A stretch of 64,000 nucleotides of DNA from Heterodera schachtii (GCA_023374025.1 SIJG01000069.1:371043-435042), one strand, 5' to 3'; positions 1 through 11,799 are shown, numbered from the stretch's first letter. Notes: a model not told the origin generated them from the sequence alone. Made by a program: numbers and translations.

Positions 1-244
1 AAAATTTTTATATACAAAAGGAAAAATTAAATCGTCTTCTCCGACAAGATTCCGAGAAAATTTATATAAGTAAAAAGGATTAATAAAGGTACAAAATTTA
101 AATAATAATTTAATTACGTAAAAATGAATCGGTAAAGTGAATAAATTGTTAATAACAATTAATAAATAACTATAAAATTTTTTGTAACAACTTATTTATT
201 GAATTTAACGATTCTAGAATACAAATAGTAATATTTTTCAATTT

Positions 245-300
245 TCTAAAAATAATAAAATGATTGCTTCATTGACAGTCCTTTCCAAGTATGAAAGAAC
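245..300. repeat. Short diverged repeat, partner at 56040-56095
   Basis: TTGCTTCATTGACAGTCCTTTCC and AAGTATGAAAG match TTGCTTCTCTTGGCAGTCCTTTAC and AAGTTTGAAAG, the two best-conserved pieces of a longer relationship. Confidence 0.5.
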
Positions 301-1640
301 AGAAAAAAATAACGACTATCTATAATTTAAATTAATAAAACCATATAAATGATTATTTCGATATCGAAATTAACGATACAATTTACATCAATTAGCAATC
401 AATAAAACAACCAAATGAAGAATTTATGAAATTAAATAATATTATTTTAAATCTTATTAGAATCAGTTTCAAAATTTTCAAAACATATGTATTTAAAGGG
501 CCGGTTTAAATGGGTCCGAGACCGGATTCAAGTCTCGACATCCCTAAACTCTTAATTAGAAAAAATTAAAAGCAGAAATATGAATAGAACACATAAAAGT
601 AAAGAAATAAAACCTTTTAAAAAACCAAATGGGTTACGATAATTTTTATAAATAAATATTTTTCAACTAGCTAAAACATTATATTTAATTTTAATTAAAT
701 TTGTAACGAAAAAATTAACAAGAGCCTAACAAATAATAAAATTAATAATTCAAAAAATAAGTAATTTGTTAGGATTATCATTAAAAGTTAAATGAAGAAA
801 AAACTGAATGAAAATACTACAAACTAGCTGAAGCTCAACAGAAAAAAAGGATGATTCATGAGAAAAAAAGGATGCTCATTAAGAAAGAAAAGTTTATAAC
901 TTTCTGCAGACAAGACAGGTATTAAAATTAAACAATTTAAATTTACCTTTTTTTTGTCATAACTAAATAAACATAATAAAAATTTAATCTTTCAAAACAT
1001 TCCATCATAAATAAAAACAAATTAAAGTAAAAAATTTAATGACATTTAAAATAAAATAATTAATGTTTGGACGAAAAAACTTTTAACAATTAAAATAATT
1101 AAAAATCAAGCGAAGTGTATGAAATTTTAAAATGATTTATTTTTAAATTAGGAAATAAAAGTAAATAATTTATATTAAATTGGTAAAAAGAAAAGAAAAG
1201 CAAAATAAAATTTAAAACATGTTAATAGCATTTGCAGGAATAAAAAATGATTGAATGGGTTCTATAATTAGGAACTCAATATGTAATGATTTCCAAAACC
1301 ACCAAAACCACGAGTGGCTTCTTTTTGAAGATATAGCTTAAATAAAATAGATTTACTAAAATTATTAAAAATAATAAATATATTTATGCAACATATAATT
1401 TTGCCCACGTCTATTTTCGTTTGTAGACCCCGCCTATAATGGCATATCAAGCAAACAGATGGAGATTAGCTTGAGAATTAATATTAATGTCAAATTAAAA
1501 AAAGATATTAGGATTTTTATATAAAAAAAAATTTTATAAAATGAAATGAAAATTCAAATGCATTAAAAATTTGCAAAACACAAATAAATAATATCTCAAA
1601 TAGCTTAAATACTAAAAAATCAAAATATGATTACAAAAAA
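301..1640. other. AT-rich stretch, no gene seen
   Basis: A-rich on +, no frame above 60 codons with amino-acid diversity. A short hairpin GAGAC/GTCTC at about 519-537 contains GATTCAA, faintly tRNA-like but not a tRNA. Confidence 0.6.
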
Positions 1641-3545
1641 GAAAATGATAACCGTCGAGTTTTACTCAGAAAATTAAATATTTAGCAATTACATAATATT
1701 GATACAAACGCGAATAAAAACACTAACATTTTCCACTCGTGCTATTATCCAAAACGATATAATTGACAAAAAAGCTATAAAGCAAATAGATACTCAAGGC
1801 AAAATTAGCAGCTAAAAGTACTGTAAATTGAGCTACAAATACATAAATTAATTCCTTCATTATTCACAAAATTGTAGGAAAACAATACATATAATATATA
1901 TAATATAATACTTCGAAAAATACATAAAAAATAAATGTCGTTTTCTAATTTTAAAATGTCAAATTATTTTTTCAATAAAGGAACAAATCAACAATAAAGG
2001 ATGGATTAATTCTGAGTGGAAAATAAATATTTTAAAATGTTTCGAGAAAAGCTTTTCTCAAATAAAATTTTAATCCCGTAATGATTTTATCAAATCATGA
2101 ATTAATATATTGATTTTACATCAGCAATTTTCTAAACATTATCATTAAAAAGAAATATAGTATTTTGTGTCAGTTTGATCATAATTAGAGAGATGCAATT
2201 AAAGTGAATTTTTTAAATTTAATTTTAAATCGTAAATTTTTTCATTCCGAGAAAGCTATTGGGTTTGTCAAGGACAGATATTCGTGGAAAAAAAAATAAA
2301 TTTAGAAAATAAAATTTTTTTTTGTTATTAAAATAAGTATATCAAAAAAAACAATAAATGCTGAAACCAGTATGTTTGTTATAACGAAGTGACGATTATT
2401 TAAAAATTTATTTACTAAATATAAATAATTCTTCTTACTTTATTTAAATTTACACTTAGCATTTTAAAATAAAAATATTGTTTAAAAAATGAATAAATTA
2501 AACATTTATATGCAACCATATATTTTATTTAATTAAAATAAACGAAGTGACGATTATTTTATAGTGACTAAAAAAGTACAAAATTATTTCACATTCATTT
2601 AAAGTTAGCTTTAAAATTACGATTAAATAATTTTTATTATATAAAAGTGAAAAAGTAATATTCTCATGTTCAATAAAAGTTGTCTTTAACATTTGTTATC
2701 CATCAAATTTTACACTAAAAACTAAATGCACCAAAAAGAAATAACAAATCAAAATAAATATACAAGCCCGGTCGCTGCTCGTTTTGTGCCAAGTACGGGC
2801 GGCGCTCTGTGCGGAACGCCTTGGACGGGCGATGTAAATAGATAAATATCAACAAGAAAATGAGAAATCCATCAATCTATTAAAATAAATTTTTACATAA
2901 AATAAAATGCATTTTGTAGATAACAAGACTAATTTTGCATAAAATACCAATTTATTGAAAAATATAATAAAAGCACATAAATTGGGAGTGATTAAATTGA
3001 AATATCTAAAAATTATTGAACTTTAAGAAGCATTTGTAACTTTACAGTTTTAACGAAATGGGAGCTCTGGTACGGCACTTGAAAAAGCAATTAAATTTTT
3101 TTAAATATATTAAACTTAATATAAATTTAAAAACCTGCAGTTCAATTATTTAAAAATATGAAACAAGATAAAATATGCAACTTACCAGTGAAAAAGTAGT
3201 ATATTAATCAAAAAATTAATATTAATTTTAAATCTTTTTAATAATTGAATAGACAAAATTAAAAATGTAGAATTGGTTGATTTTTAAACTCAAAGACAAA
3301 TGGATGAAAAGGGTAAAAAATTAATTTTTATTTATAAATGTGTATTTAATAATAATTTTTAACTTAAATGTTATTAAATCTTTCTTTTAAAATGAAACTA
3401 ATAAATTATACGGAAATTAATAAAATATCATTTTAATCTTGACAATTTACACATTGAAAGTTTAAAAAAGAATATAGCATTAGTATTTTAAATCATTAAT
3501 TGATTAAATTCAAATATATTTATATAAAAATAACTTAATTTCAAA
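1641..3545. repeat. Long diverged repeat, copy A
   Basis: It matches 30270-32580 in the same order and orientation: CGTCGAGTTTTACTCAG with ATACAAACGCGAATAAAAAC, then CAATAAAGGAACAAATCAAC, AACGAAGTGACGATTA (twice, near 2383 and 2542), and CTTTCTTTTAAAATGAAA. Similarity is high in blocks and lost between. No frame is conserved. GC island 2763-2836 is absent from the other copy. Confidence 0.75.
2763..2836. other. Isolated GC-rich island
   Basis: About 74 bases of roughly 65-70% G+C (CCCGGTCGCTGCTCG to GGACGGGCGATG). It contains CCAAG ... CTTGG, which can pair, and is open in one frame but only for about 25 codons. I recognise no family; a displaced structural RNA fragment is one possibility. 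Confidence 0.3.
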
Positions 3546-4055
3546 TATTGAGTAAATATGAGCGATTACGATATCCGCTGAGAGACCAGGAGTCCATTAG
3601 CCCGCATATTTAAAATTTCGAACACAAACCAAGATAATTTATTTAATATTTATTTTTTAAACACTTATAGCTAAATTAAATAAAATAAAAATTAGAAAAC
3701 TCGAAAAATATTTTAAAATATCAAATAACCTTATTAATACATATAAAACTTAACAAAACATACAAATGACAATTAAAAAATAAATTACGAAGAAAGTGTT
3801 ACAAAAAACTTAAATTAAAGTCCCGTTTTGATTTTAATGACACTTTTTGTCTCCATAATTCAAATTCATAAAAAATACTCTCAATATGAAAAAAAAATAA
3901 ATAAAAGAAAATTTTAAATGTAGAAAACATTATGAAGAAATAAAAATATTATAAAAATTTAACTTTTTCTCAAAATTAGTGTGTATGTAGTTCATAGCAG
4001 GAAATTTTTTGCTTTTGATAGGGTTTTCTCCAGATTTTGAAAAAATTTTTGAAAA

Positions 4056-4222
4056 TTTTTTCGGCGCCGAAAAAGCCATTTTATATAGGGCGCCGAAATG
4101 GCCGCGTCGAAGTGGCCGCGCCGAAGTTACCGGTTCCCAATATTTTTTATTTTTTTCCAAAATTGTCCGCAAATGTCCGTCCGCAAATTCCGCAAATGTC
4201 CGTCCGCAAATGTCCGTCCGCA
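4056..4222. repeat. GC-rich word array (GTCCGCAAAT)
   Basis: It opens with a palindrome TTTTTCGGCGCCGAAAAA near 4056-4073 and GGCCGCG words, then 4165-4222 repeats gtccgcaaat with truncated units. It stands out sharply from the AT flanks. The overlapping open frames on both strands are products of the repeats. Confidence 0.7.
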
Positions 4223-4280
4223 CAATAACTAACCAAAAACAAGCAGCAAAAATGTATGCAAAAATAAAAATGTAAAAAAG

Positions 4281-5279
4281 TAATACTTAAATTAATTAAC
4301 AATTTTTATAAGAAAATAGCATAATAATTTAGAATAGCAAAATATAAATGACTTGAATATGCATTAAAATTAATCAAAAAAAAAAATTAAATTTTTAGGA
4401 TTTATTCAAAAAAGATGTAGCTCACCGATAAAATTGATGAATCATAAAACAATAAACAAAATTTACTGGAAAATGTAAAGCTGATTGCGGGAAAGAGCCA
4501 GAATAATTTGAAAAAGGCAAAAAAAGTGAAATTAACTCAATGGCACTTATAATATAATAACAAAGCTATAGAAAGGAACAACGGACGATGTCATTTAATT
4601 AACAACATTGTGAAAAACACTCTCCAGACGATATGTGGTCTTGAGAATATAATGGAAATAATCAAATGCAAAATAATTAAGAATCAAATCAAAAAAGTAC
4701 GATCTGTGCATAATCTTAATGTTGATTAGATTAAAAAACGGAAATTTTTTATGAGAAAAATCATGGCGGCAATGCATGGAACAAATAAGTATACATTATT
4801 TAATAAAATTGATAAAACATTAAGCAATATTTAATTTAAAAAAGATAAAACAAAATTTATTTTATTTTTTTGGGATTTTAGAATAATTATAAATGTTTAA
4901 TGAAAAAATTTTCTAATTAAAAAAATTTTTCAAAAATGAAAGTCAGATGCGCAAACAAAATGTGAATTCAAAACTGTTCAAAATACATTTAAAAAAACAA
5001 TTATCAATATAATATCAATTATTTAATATAAATATTAAAAATTAACCAATTAAATTAAAACAAAAGTCAAAAATGAAGAAATAACATAAAATTAAAAATT
5101 AGCATTTATCTTAAAACTGTTATTAAAATTTCATTTTTAAAGGCTTCAAAATGTATATGATTGAAAAAAAAAGAATGACAAGAACGTTTCGAGCCAACTC
5201 TTACTCTTCCAGCAAATAATAAAAATAATTTAATGAAACGCTAAATAATAACCAAAAAGCCTAAAATAAAAATAATAAA
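4281..5279. other. AT-rich stretch, nothing identified
   Basis: No coding, RNA or terminal-repeat signal found up to the hAT element. The only frame of 60 codons (4595-4777, minus) is low-complexity. Confidence 0.6.
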
Positions 5280-5811
5280 TAGGGATGCAATTTATCGTTG
5301 CTAAAAAGTGCCAAAATAGTTAGTTTTTAGTTTTTAAAAAACCCCCAAAATAGTTGCTAAAAATGGGTAAATAGTTGCTAAAAACTTTCAAACTTAGGGT
5401 TAAAAACTAAAATATTATGCCAAACCATTAATGAGCTCCATAATTTTCAAAATCAAAAATTATCGTCATTAAAATAATTAAATTTTTGGAGATGCATTTT
5501 TGAAAAAATTTCGGGTCGATTTTTATGGGTGTATTTTTTGAAAAAAAATTTTAAGTCGATTCTTAGGGGTGTATTTTTCATTTTAATTGCATTTTTGTTA
5601 ACAAATTTTGGGTCAAACGCCAAAATAGTTGAAAATAGTTTTTTTTTTCTAAAATTTGATAGTTTTTTAGTTGCTAAAATAAAAAACTATAAAATAGTTG
5701 CCAATAACTCGAAAACTAACTTAACAACCCTCTTAAAAACATGTTTTTCGTGATTTCAGGCTATAGGGTGCTCAGGAAAAAATAGTGAAAAAACTATAAA
5801 TTGCATCCCTA
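5280..5811. mobile_element. hAT-type MITE, TTGC-word subtype
   Basis: The ends are TAGGGATGCAATTTAT and its exact complement, about 16 bp of TIR. The 8 bases ATAATAAA flank both sides (5272-5279 and 5812-5819). TAGGG ends with an 8-bp duplication are hAT hallmarks. The word atagttgc and variants recur in both arms (5330-5390 and 5620-5720). The centre has the shared core TCTTAGGGGTGTATTTTT at about 5560. At 532 bp it carries no transposase; a 74-codon frame across the core is meaningless. Confidence 0.9.
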
Positions 5812-5819
5812 ATAATAAA

Positions 5820-7138
5820 CAATTTTGGAAGAATTTTTAATAATAATAATAATAACATTTTTTTATTTATTTTTATTGACTTTGAAATAGACACATCCAA
5901 TGGACAAAAATTATTATAATAAAGAAAATAATCTAGTCACATAAAAAAGTCAATTACAAAATATAATCAAAACTAAAAATCCTTATGAAAGCATACCACG
6001 ACCATTCGTAAAGTTTTGCCCCAATATCGATTTCTCGGACAAGAGAATATAATTTGTTATAAAAATATTTTTATTATATTATACCAGAATTTACATAACA
6101 ATGTTTTAATCAATTAAAATAAAAAGTGATTATAAATGAAAGCTGGGATAAATATAATGAAATTCAATAATTTTGAAATAATAATTAATATTTAAGACAA
6201 AGTATATAATTAGCAATTTTAGTTAAAAAAGAGGAAATAATTTAATTAACAAAATATAAATAAATGCAAAATTAATTAAAAATTTTGAATTAACAGCGCA
6301 TAAGTTAAAACAATTATATAAAATTATTAAAGCTATTTAAAGAGAAAATTAGAAACCGAGTTTAATAAATATAAGCAAAAATAATAAAAAGCTAAAATGA
6401 ACCTCAAATTGAAAAACGGAGAAGTAAGATTATATTATGATAATTTTTTGAAAATTAGATATGCTATTAGAAAACAAATATAGCAAAATACAAACTATTA
6501 AATTAATATATTATTTACTAGAAAAATAATGCTAAAGAAGCAATTTTGTTGTGCATCAACAAATTCGTTGTTTCTCTTGTTCGTAAGTTATACAATGTTA
6601 ACAAGTTTTTTGTTCAAGACTATGAATTTATTTACAAATACACAAAGGTTTACTTATAAAATTCAAATAAGCAGACATTTAAAAAAACACGTTTTAATAA
6701 AAACAAAACAGATCAATCTTATTTAATAATAAAAGGGAATAAACATTGACACTAAAAATGGCGAAATAGTCACAAAAATAGGTATTAGAAGTCACCTTAG
6801 ACACCCCGAAAAATGAGTCTTCTTGTTAGCTTTTTAGAATTAGCGCGGAGGGCTCGTTGATCAGGGATCGGCCAACGGATGTGAATGGCTGGACATCCAT
6901 GGCCAATTAGGTAAGTCATTGTTGGTGGCACTAATGCCAGATTGCGAGATGAGCACAATGAAGCAATTAGTCTATAACAATAAGCCATGAAATTCAGATT
7001 TAAATTAAACATATTAATTATTGGGCCAACTTCTTTACCTAAAATCACTAAAATTAATTATTTAAATGCCAAAAGCGTTCCATTTCCTTTTTGACTCCCA
7101 GTTCAAATAATTTTTTTTCAAAATCAGAACGCCAAAAT
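5820..7138. other. AT-rich stretch with one possible exon-like patch
   Basis: Mostly AT. At about 6829-6908 a GC-balanced patch open in one frame lies between TTTTTAG-like and AG|GTAAGT-like splice signals. With no second exon or recognisable product I do not call a gene. Confidence 0.35.
6735..6825. repeat. hAT-MITE arm remnant
   Basis: Words cgaaatagtcac, aaaataggtatt and the phrase TTAGACACCCC match the right arm of the 30981 element (aaataggcac ... GTAGACACCCC). No core or ends are present. Confidence 0.4.
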
Positions 7139-7440
7139 TTAACTCTCTCTCGCTCTCTCTCTTCTTTCTTTGTCTCTCTCCTTCATTCTTTCTCATCTCT
7201 TTGCTCTCCGACTCCATCTCTCTCCTTCCCTCCTTCTCTCTCTTCTCTGACTCTCTCCACAATTCTTCCACCATTCTCTCGCTGCCAAAACGACGCTGAC
7301 CCACATTGGATGACCATTGGCATTATCTCATCTCAACACATCTTTTGGCATTGCCCCATCCAATTGGCTCCATTATCTCATCTCAACACATCTTTTGGCA
7401 TTGCCCCATCCAATTGGCTCTTTCCCTCCTCGCTGAAGAT
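7139..7440. repeat. CT-rich repeat family, copy 1
   Basis: (CT)n-type sequence from 7139 is followed by CTCGCTGCC and about 150 bases that resemble 21040-21180 and 59945-60080 (ATTGGCATT, CCCCATCCAATTGG). This copy lacks the terminal hairpin of the others and contains a 50-bp tandem duplication. A 117-codon frame crosses it but consists of Ser/Leu repeats from the CT tract. Confidence 0.7.
7321..7420. repeat. Perfect 50-bp tandem duplication
   Basis: 7321-7370 is repeated exactly at 7371-7420, each beginning CATTATCTCATCTCAACACA. The identity implies a recent event within the CT-rich repeat. Confidence 0.95.
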
Positions 7441-7555
7441 ATAGAGAAAATATTTAAATAAATCTTCCAAAAGCTTACATTTATACTAAAAATTGCATGT
7501 ACTAAGAAAATATCACTAATTACTGCCGAGATAATTTGTGTTTTTATTTATAGAA
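7432..7555. repeat. Direct repeat, partner at 8211-8341
   Basis: GAAGATATAGAGAAAATAT, CTTCCAAAAGCTTACATTTA and CTGCCGAGATAAT occur in the same order in both places with about 90% identity. Confidence 0.85.
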
Positions 7556-8210
7556 AAACAATAACAAAAGAAAAATCCAATTCAAATAAATTAATTTAAA
7601 ATTTATAAAAAGAAAAATTAAATTACCTTTAATTTGCACTGAAACAAACTAATATATGAAAATATTTTAACTGCAAATTTTGTGTATATGGATTAAACAA
7701 ACTTATCATATTGGTACCAAAAATGTTATCATTCCAAATAGTACACAAGGTACACATAACTTAATTAAATAAAATTAGTAAAGACTAATCAATTATATAT
7801 ACAAAATGACAAATTATATTAGTAAATTATCTTGATTTAATAGACGGAAGCATGAGTGGGGTAAAAAATCTTCTTCTGACGACAAGAAAAATTATTTTAA
7901 TAAACTATTCCAAAAATGTCGATCTTAGAAGTCAAACAAATATTCTTTCAAAGAATTTAAACAAATTTTAATCGTTAATCAAAAATTTACACTAAAATGA
8001 CTTAAAAATATTATTTAGAGTATTTATATGGGAAATATTACTTACAATTTGTAAAAACAAAACAACTTACAAAACTAAACATCAAAATCACGATAATTAA
8101 TAAAAAATTTAATTTAAAGTTCAAAAATTAAATCGTTATTTATATACATAAAGATAAATTATTCTTCTGCATCTCTGAAAAACTTAAATAAACAAAGTTG
8201 TGCGCATGAG

Positions 8211-8341
8211 TTGAAGATATAGAGAAAATATATTTAAATAAATCTTCCAAAAGCTTACATTTATACTAAAAATTACATAAACTAAGAAAATATCACTTCT
8301 TCCTGCCGAGATAATATATGTTTATATTTATAGAAAAATAT
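8211..8341. repeat. Direct repeat, partner at 7432-7555
   Basis: Second copy of the 125-base unit, differing by small substitutions and one or two short indels. Confidence 0.85.
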
Positions 8342-8449
8342 AGCAAAAGACGAAATGCGAAATTTCCACCCCTAAGAAATTAATATATTTGAAAATTTAA
8401 TTTTTAAAACGAATGCTTCAGTTTATTATTTTCTGTTAACATATTACAC

Positions 8450-8709
8450 TCAAAATTGAATAATGGAAAAATTCTTCGAATTTCTACCCCACAAACGAGA
8501 ATTAAAAAATTTTATGGGTACATTTGGCAATTTTTCGTAACAAAGTGAACTCAAATTTTCAAATTTTTTTTTTTCAAAAAATTTCACTTGGTAAAATTCC
8601 CGGTTGCTCCCAGTCCCGGACGAAAACCGAGGTCCCGGTCCCAACTTTTCTGGTCCCGGTAAGTCCCGGTCCCGGTTTTTGTCAAAATTCCCGGTCCAGT
8701 GCAACTCTA
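8450..8709. repeat. GGTCCC-word element with hAT-like end
   Basis: About seven copies of ggtcccg and related words precede the end CAGTGCAACTCTA, the complement of the start of the 23.17-kb element (TAGAGTTGCACG). The end is followed by ATAATTAC, like the hAT target flanks. The other terminus is not recognised. Confidence 0.55.
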
Positions 8710-8906
8710 ATAATTACCTTTTTTGCTAACTTGCTATAGCCTAATATGTACGAAAACGAGTTTTTAACTTGGTTTGAAGCTTTTATCTTTAACTTTTTGG
8801 TGCATTTTTTTTTGCCTTTTGCGATTATTTTTTTGAAAAAAATAGTAAATCTTTTGAAAATTTTGCAATTTTTCCTATCATATTTTATTACAATTTACAA
8901 AAATTT

Positions 8907-8934
8907 TCCGGCGGCGCCTATCGGCACCGCCGGA
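8907..8934. other. Very stable GC hairpin
   Basis: TCCGGCGGCGCC and GGCACCGCCGGA can pair around a TATC loop with one C-A mismatch, an 11-pair stem. Nearly all G+C within sequence that is mostly A and T. Confidence 0.7.
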
Positions 8935-9074
8935 CCTTCATTTCACCTTAATTTTTTAAATTTTAACCACAAAATGGTTAGAATTTGTCTTTTTTATCTG
9001 AGAAAAAGATTGAACCGGAAAATGCAGCTTTTTTTTTGCATCACAACCTCAAAAGCTATTGGTAAAATTTAAAA

Positions 9075-9160
9075 AAAATTTCGCTTTTCGCATTTTCGCA
9101 TATTTTCGCTTTTCGCATTTCGCTTTTTATTTTTCAATTTGGCCTATCCCTGGTATATAG
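9075..9160. repeat. TTCGCATTT word array with hAT-like end
   Basis: Words ttcgcttttcgcattttcgc repeat between 9080 and 9130, followed by GGCCTATCCCTGG; read on the other strand this is CCAGGGATAGGCC, a plausible hAT end. The GC-rich hairpin at 8907-8934 lies upstream and may belong to the same element. Confidence 0.4.
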
Positions 9161-9237
9161 ATATGAATTCTTTCAATAAAAAATTAATTCATCATGAAGC
9201 TACATTTTGTTATTTGAAAATGCAACTTTACTAGAGC

Positions 9238-9375
9238 TCAGTATTTTGAAAAAAGCCTGGACCTGGACTCCATGTTGGACCTGGACCGGGTTTCCTGGAC
9301 AAAAATCAAGGAAAATACAGATCCAGGAAAAATCCAGGCTCCTCGAGACCTGGATCCAGGCATGGACCTTGATTT
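9238..9375. repeat. CCTGGA-word array
   Basis: About ten cctggacc/ccaggc words in 140 bases, in both orientations, after TAGAGCTCAGTATTTTG. It is probably the same class as the GGTCCC elements with a different word. No second end is visible. Confidence 0.45.
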
Positions 9376-9420
9376 TTTGAAATTTGTTTTAAAAAGCAAA
9401 AAGAAGTTTAAAAAAATCAA

Positions 9421-11500
9421 TTAATTGCTTATGAACGTCTAAAAATGTCTAATTTATAATAATAATGTATTTAAAACCAATTTAATCATTTTTCGAAAAC
9501 TTTACAAAAAAATTGCTAAATTTTTTTTAAATTTATTCTTGAAATTCTCGTAAAAATTTTCAGAATTTAGCTTAGTATTAGGTCAAGACATGCGACCTTT
9601 TTTTTCTTTCCAAATGAAGAATAAAAATAAATAATTTTTTTCAAATGATTGCCCCTAATATTAAACAAATAGAACACAGAGGAGCAAGATACAATTAACT
9701 AAAATAATTAATGATATGACGCTAATTAAACTACAATACTCATTATTTTTTATTTAATAAAGGTCACTAATAAATAAAAATATATTTATTGCCATGAGTA
9801 ACTAATTTTTCATTGCTTTGCAGTAGTTTATTTTTCTAAATACCTAAAATAACAATTTGTAAATAAATTAAACTATTATAAAAGAAGAAAGTAAACAAAC
9901 AACCTGTAATTAAAATTTATGGTTTCAGTACTCTAAATTTTATTGACAGCCAATAACATAAGATTTTGAATATATAAATTCTTTTTTAATAATATTATTG
10001 AAACTTAGGTAATCTAAATAAATTTAAACTCTATGAAAAGCTAAACTTATTCTCAAAAGATATATGGAAATCCCGTAAGAGAGGACATGTAGATTAAAAG
10101 ATTTTCTAAAAGTTACAATTTTTAACGGAAGTTTCTTCGTAAAATTTTTCTTAAATGATAATTGTTGTAAAGACAATTCAGGTGCTCGAAATTATATTTT
10201 AAAGAGAAAAAATGAAGCTAACATCTATAATGGCGACTTTCATAAGACGTTAAGATTACTTGAAAAAATTGAAATAATAATTAAAATATATAGAGAAATT
10301 ACAATAATATATTTAAAAAAAACACACGAAAAATGTAATAATTAAATCATTGAAAAGTTTTACCAGAAAAAGTTATATTTCCACAGCGGAAGTATTGAAA
10401 AAAAAGAAATTTTATTAATAACAAGAAACTATTGATAAATACCATTTATAATATCATTTTCTCTTTAAATTATTCTCCAAGAAAATAAAACAAACAAAAA
10501 AAATTTTGGAAAATATTTCTGACTTTGATAATGCTATTTACGCAATAATTTTATTTAATATTTTTAATTAATTATATAATTTTATTCTCTTTATAAAAAT
10601 AAATTAAAAGCCGACGCGACTAAAACCAAATATTTATAAAAATGTCTAAATTTTAAAACATATCAGTCCATTTATGAACGAAACCAAATTGATTTGCACA
10701 TAAATACAGTATTTAAAAGTAATTCTAAATAAAAATCCATAACTTAAAAATTGCTTCAACAATCTTAGGAAGTACAAGAGGATAAAAAAACATTAAAATT
10801 CCTGACTAAAATATATTTCATAGTTTCAAACAAAATCAATAATTAATATATAAATATTTCGGAGTGATTGCAATGGACCAAGGAATTACATAGGAATTTA
10901 AAAGAAACAAAGACTAAAAAAACTAGAAAAAAATCTTAGAACGTCAACGAGAAGAATAGATCCGTGACACCTGAACAGAAAAATGAAATATTAACTTGCA
11001 TAATATTCAAAAAACGCGAAGAAGCAAGCATTGACTTCTTATTTCACCAAGTGCAAATGCTTTACTAAAAACAAAATGAGATCAAAAAGAATATAATTTA
11101 CAAAATAACAAAAAATTATAAACAATAGAAATAATAAAAAGTGACAATGAACATAAAAACATTAATGATTTAAAAAATATTAAATTTTCATTTAAGAAAA
11201 ACCGAGACCTACAGAGTGGTTGAAAAAAAGTTCAAAAGCCGAGAATTCAAAAATTTGTTGCATTTATGAAAAAAGAATTTAAAAAATCGTCAGTTCAATA
11301 AAATGCTACAATAATACATTGCAAATTTATTTTATTTATCGAAGATCATAAATACGCATTTAAAAATAAAAGCAAAGCCAACTATTTATTTAAATGATAG
11401 GATGGTAAAAAAATAAATTTTAATAAAAATGATTTAATACCTTTAAAATTTAGACACTTGGTGCTTTTGGTACGATTAATTTTAAAAATGAAATTAAAAA
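9421..11500. other. AT-rich stretch, nothing identified
   Basis: No frame, repeat end or RNA structure worth naming. Confidence 0.6.
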
Positions 11501-11504
11501 GTAT

Positions 11505-11790
11505 AATAATTTAGAAAAATAATAAAACCTAAGAAACTCATTCAGAATAATTAGATTTGAAAACAATACTGTAAAAAACCCAAAAATATTTAACAAGATA
11601 AAAACAAATTCGTTCCAGTATTTTTTCCCAAATAAAAACATAAGCATAATTTAAAAAATTGGAACAAGTGATAATTTTAAAATAAAAATGTAAATTAAAT
11701 TTTTTACCCAATTTTATTTTTTTAAACGAATTAAAATTTGAATATTTATAATTTTTTTAAAAAGATAGCAGAAATTGACAACGTTGACCC
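11505..11790. repeat. Diverged direct repeat, partner at 15715-15995
   Basis: Shared blocks in order: AAACTCATTCAGAATA, CAAAAATATTTA, TGATAATTTTAAAATAAAA and TTTTTAAAAAGAT(A/T)GCAGAAA. The 65-codon minus-strand frame here is low-complexity AT sequence. Confidence 0.6.
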
Positions 11791-11799
11791 GGACTGGAA

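Noticed and set aside
497..545. tRNA-like stretch with GGATTCAAGTC
   Set aside because: Only a short hairpin; no A box, anticodon arm or acceptor stem.
4165..4222. CRISPR-like look of the short repeat array
   Set aside because: No spacers of constant length, no cas genes, and eukaryotic context.
3930..4275. Overlapping open frames on both strands
   Set aside because: Created by the GTCCGCAAAT and GGCCGCG word array; the peptides are repeats of the array.
6797..7048. 83-codon minus-strand frame and a possible + strand exon at 6829-6908
   Set aside because: No recognisable product; the splice-like signals are short and common in this composition, and no neighbouring exon was found.
7062..7444. 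Frames of 80 and 117 codons
   Set aside because: Translations of a CT microsatellite (Ser/Leu or Glu/Arg repeats) and of the 50-bp tandem duplication.
8450..9420. Several 60-108 codon frames
   Set aside because: They coincide with GGTCCC, CCTGGA and TTCGC word arrays and AT-rich filler.
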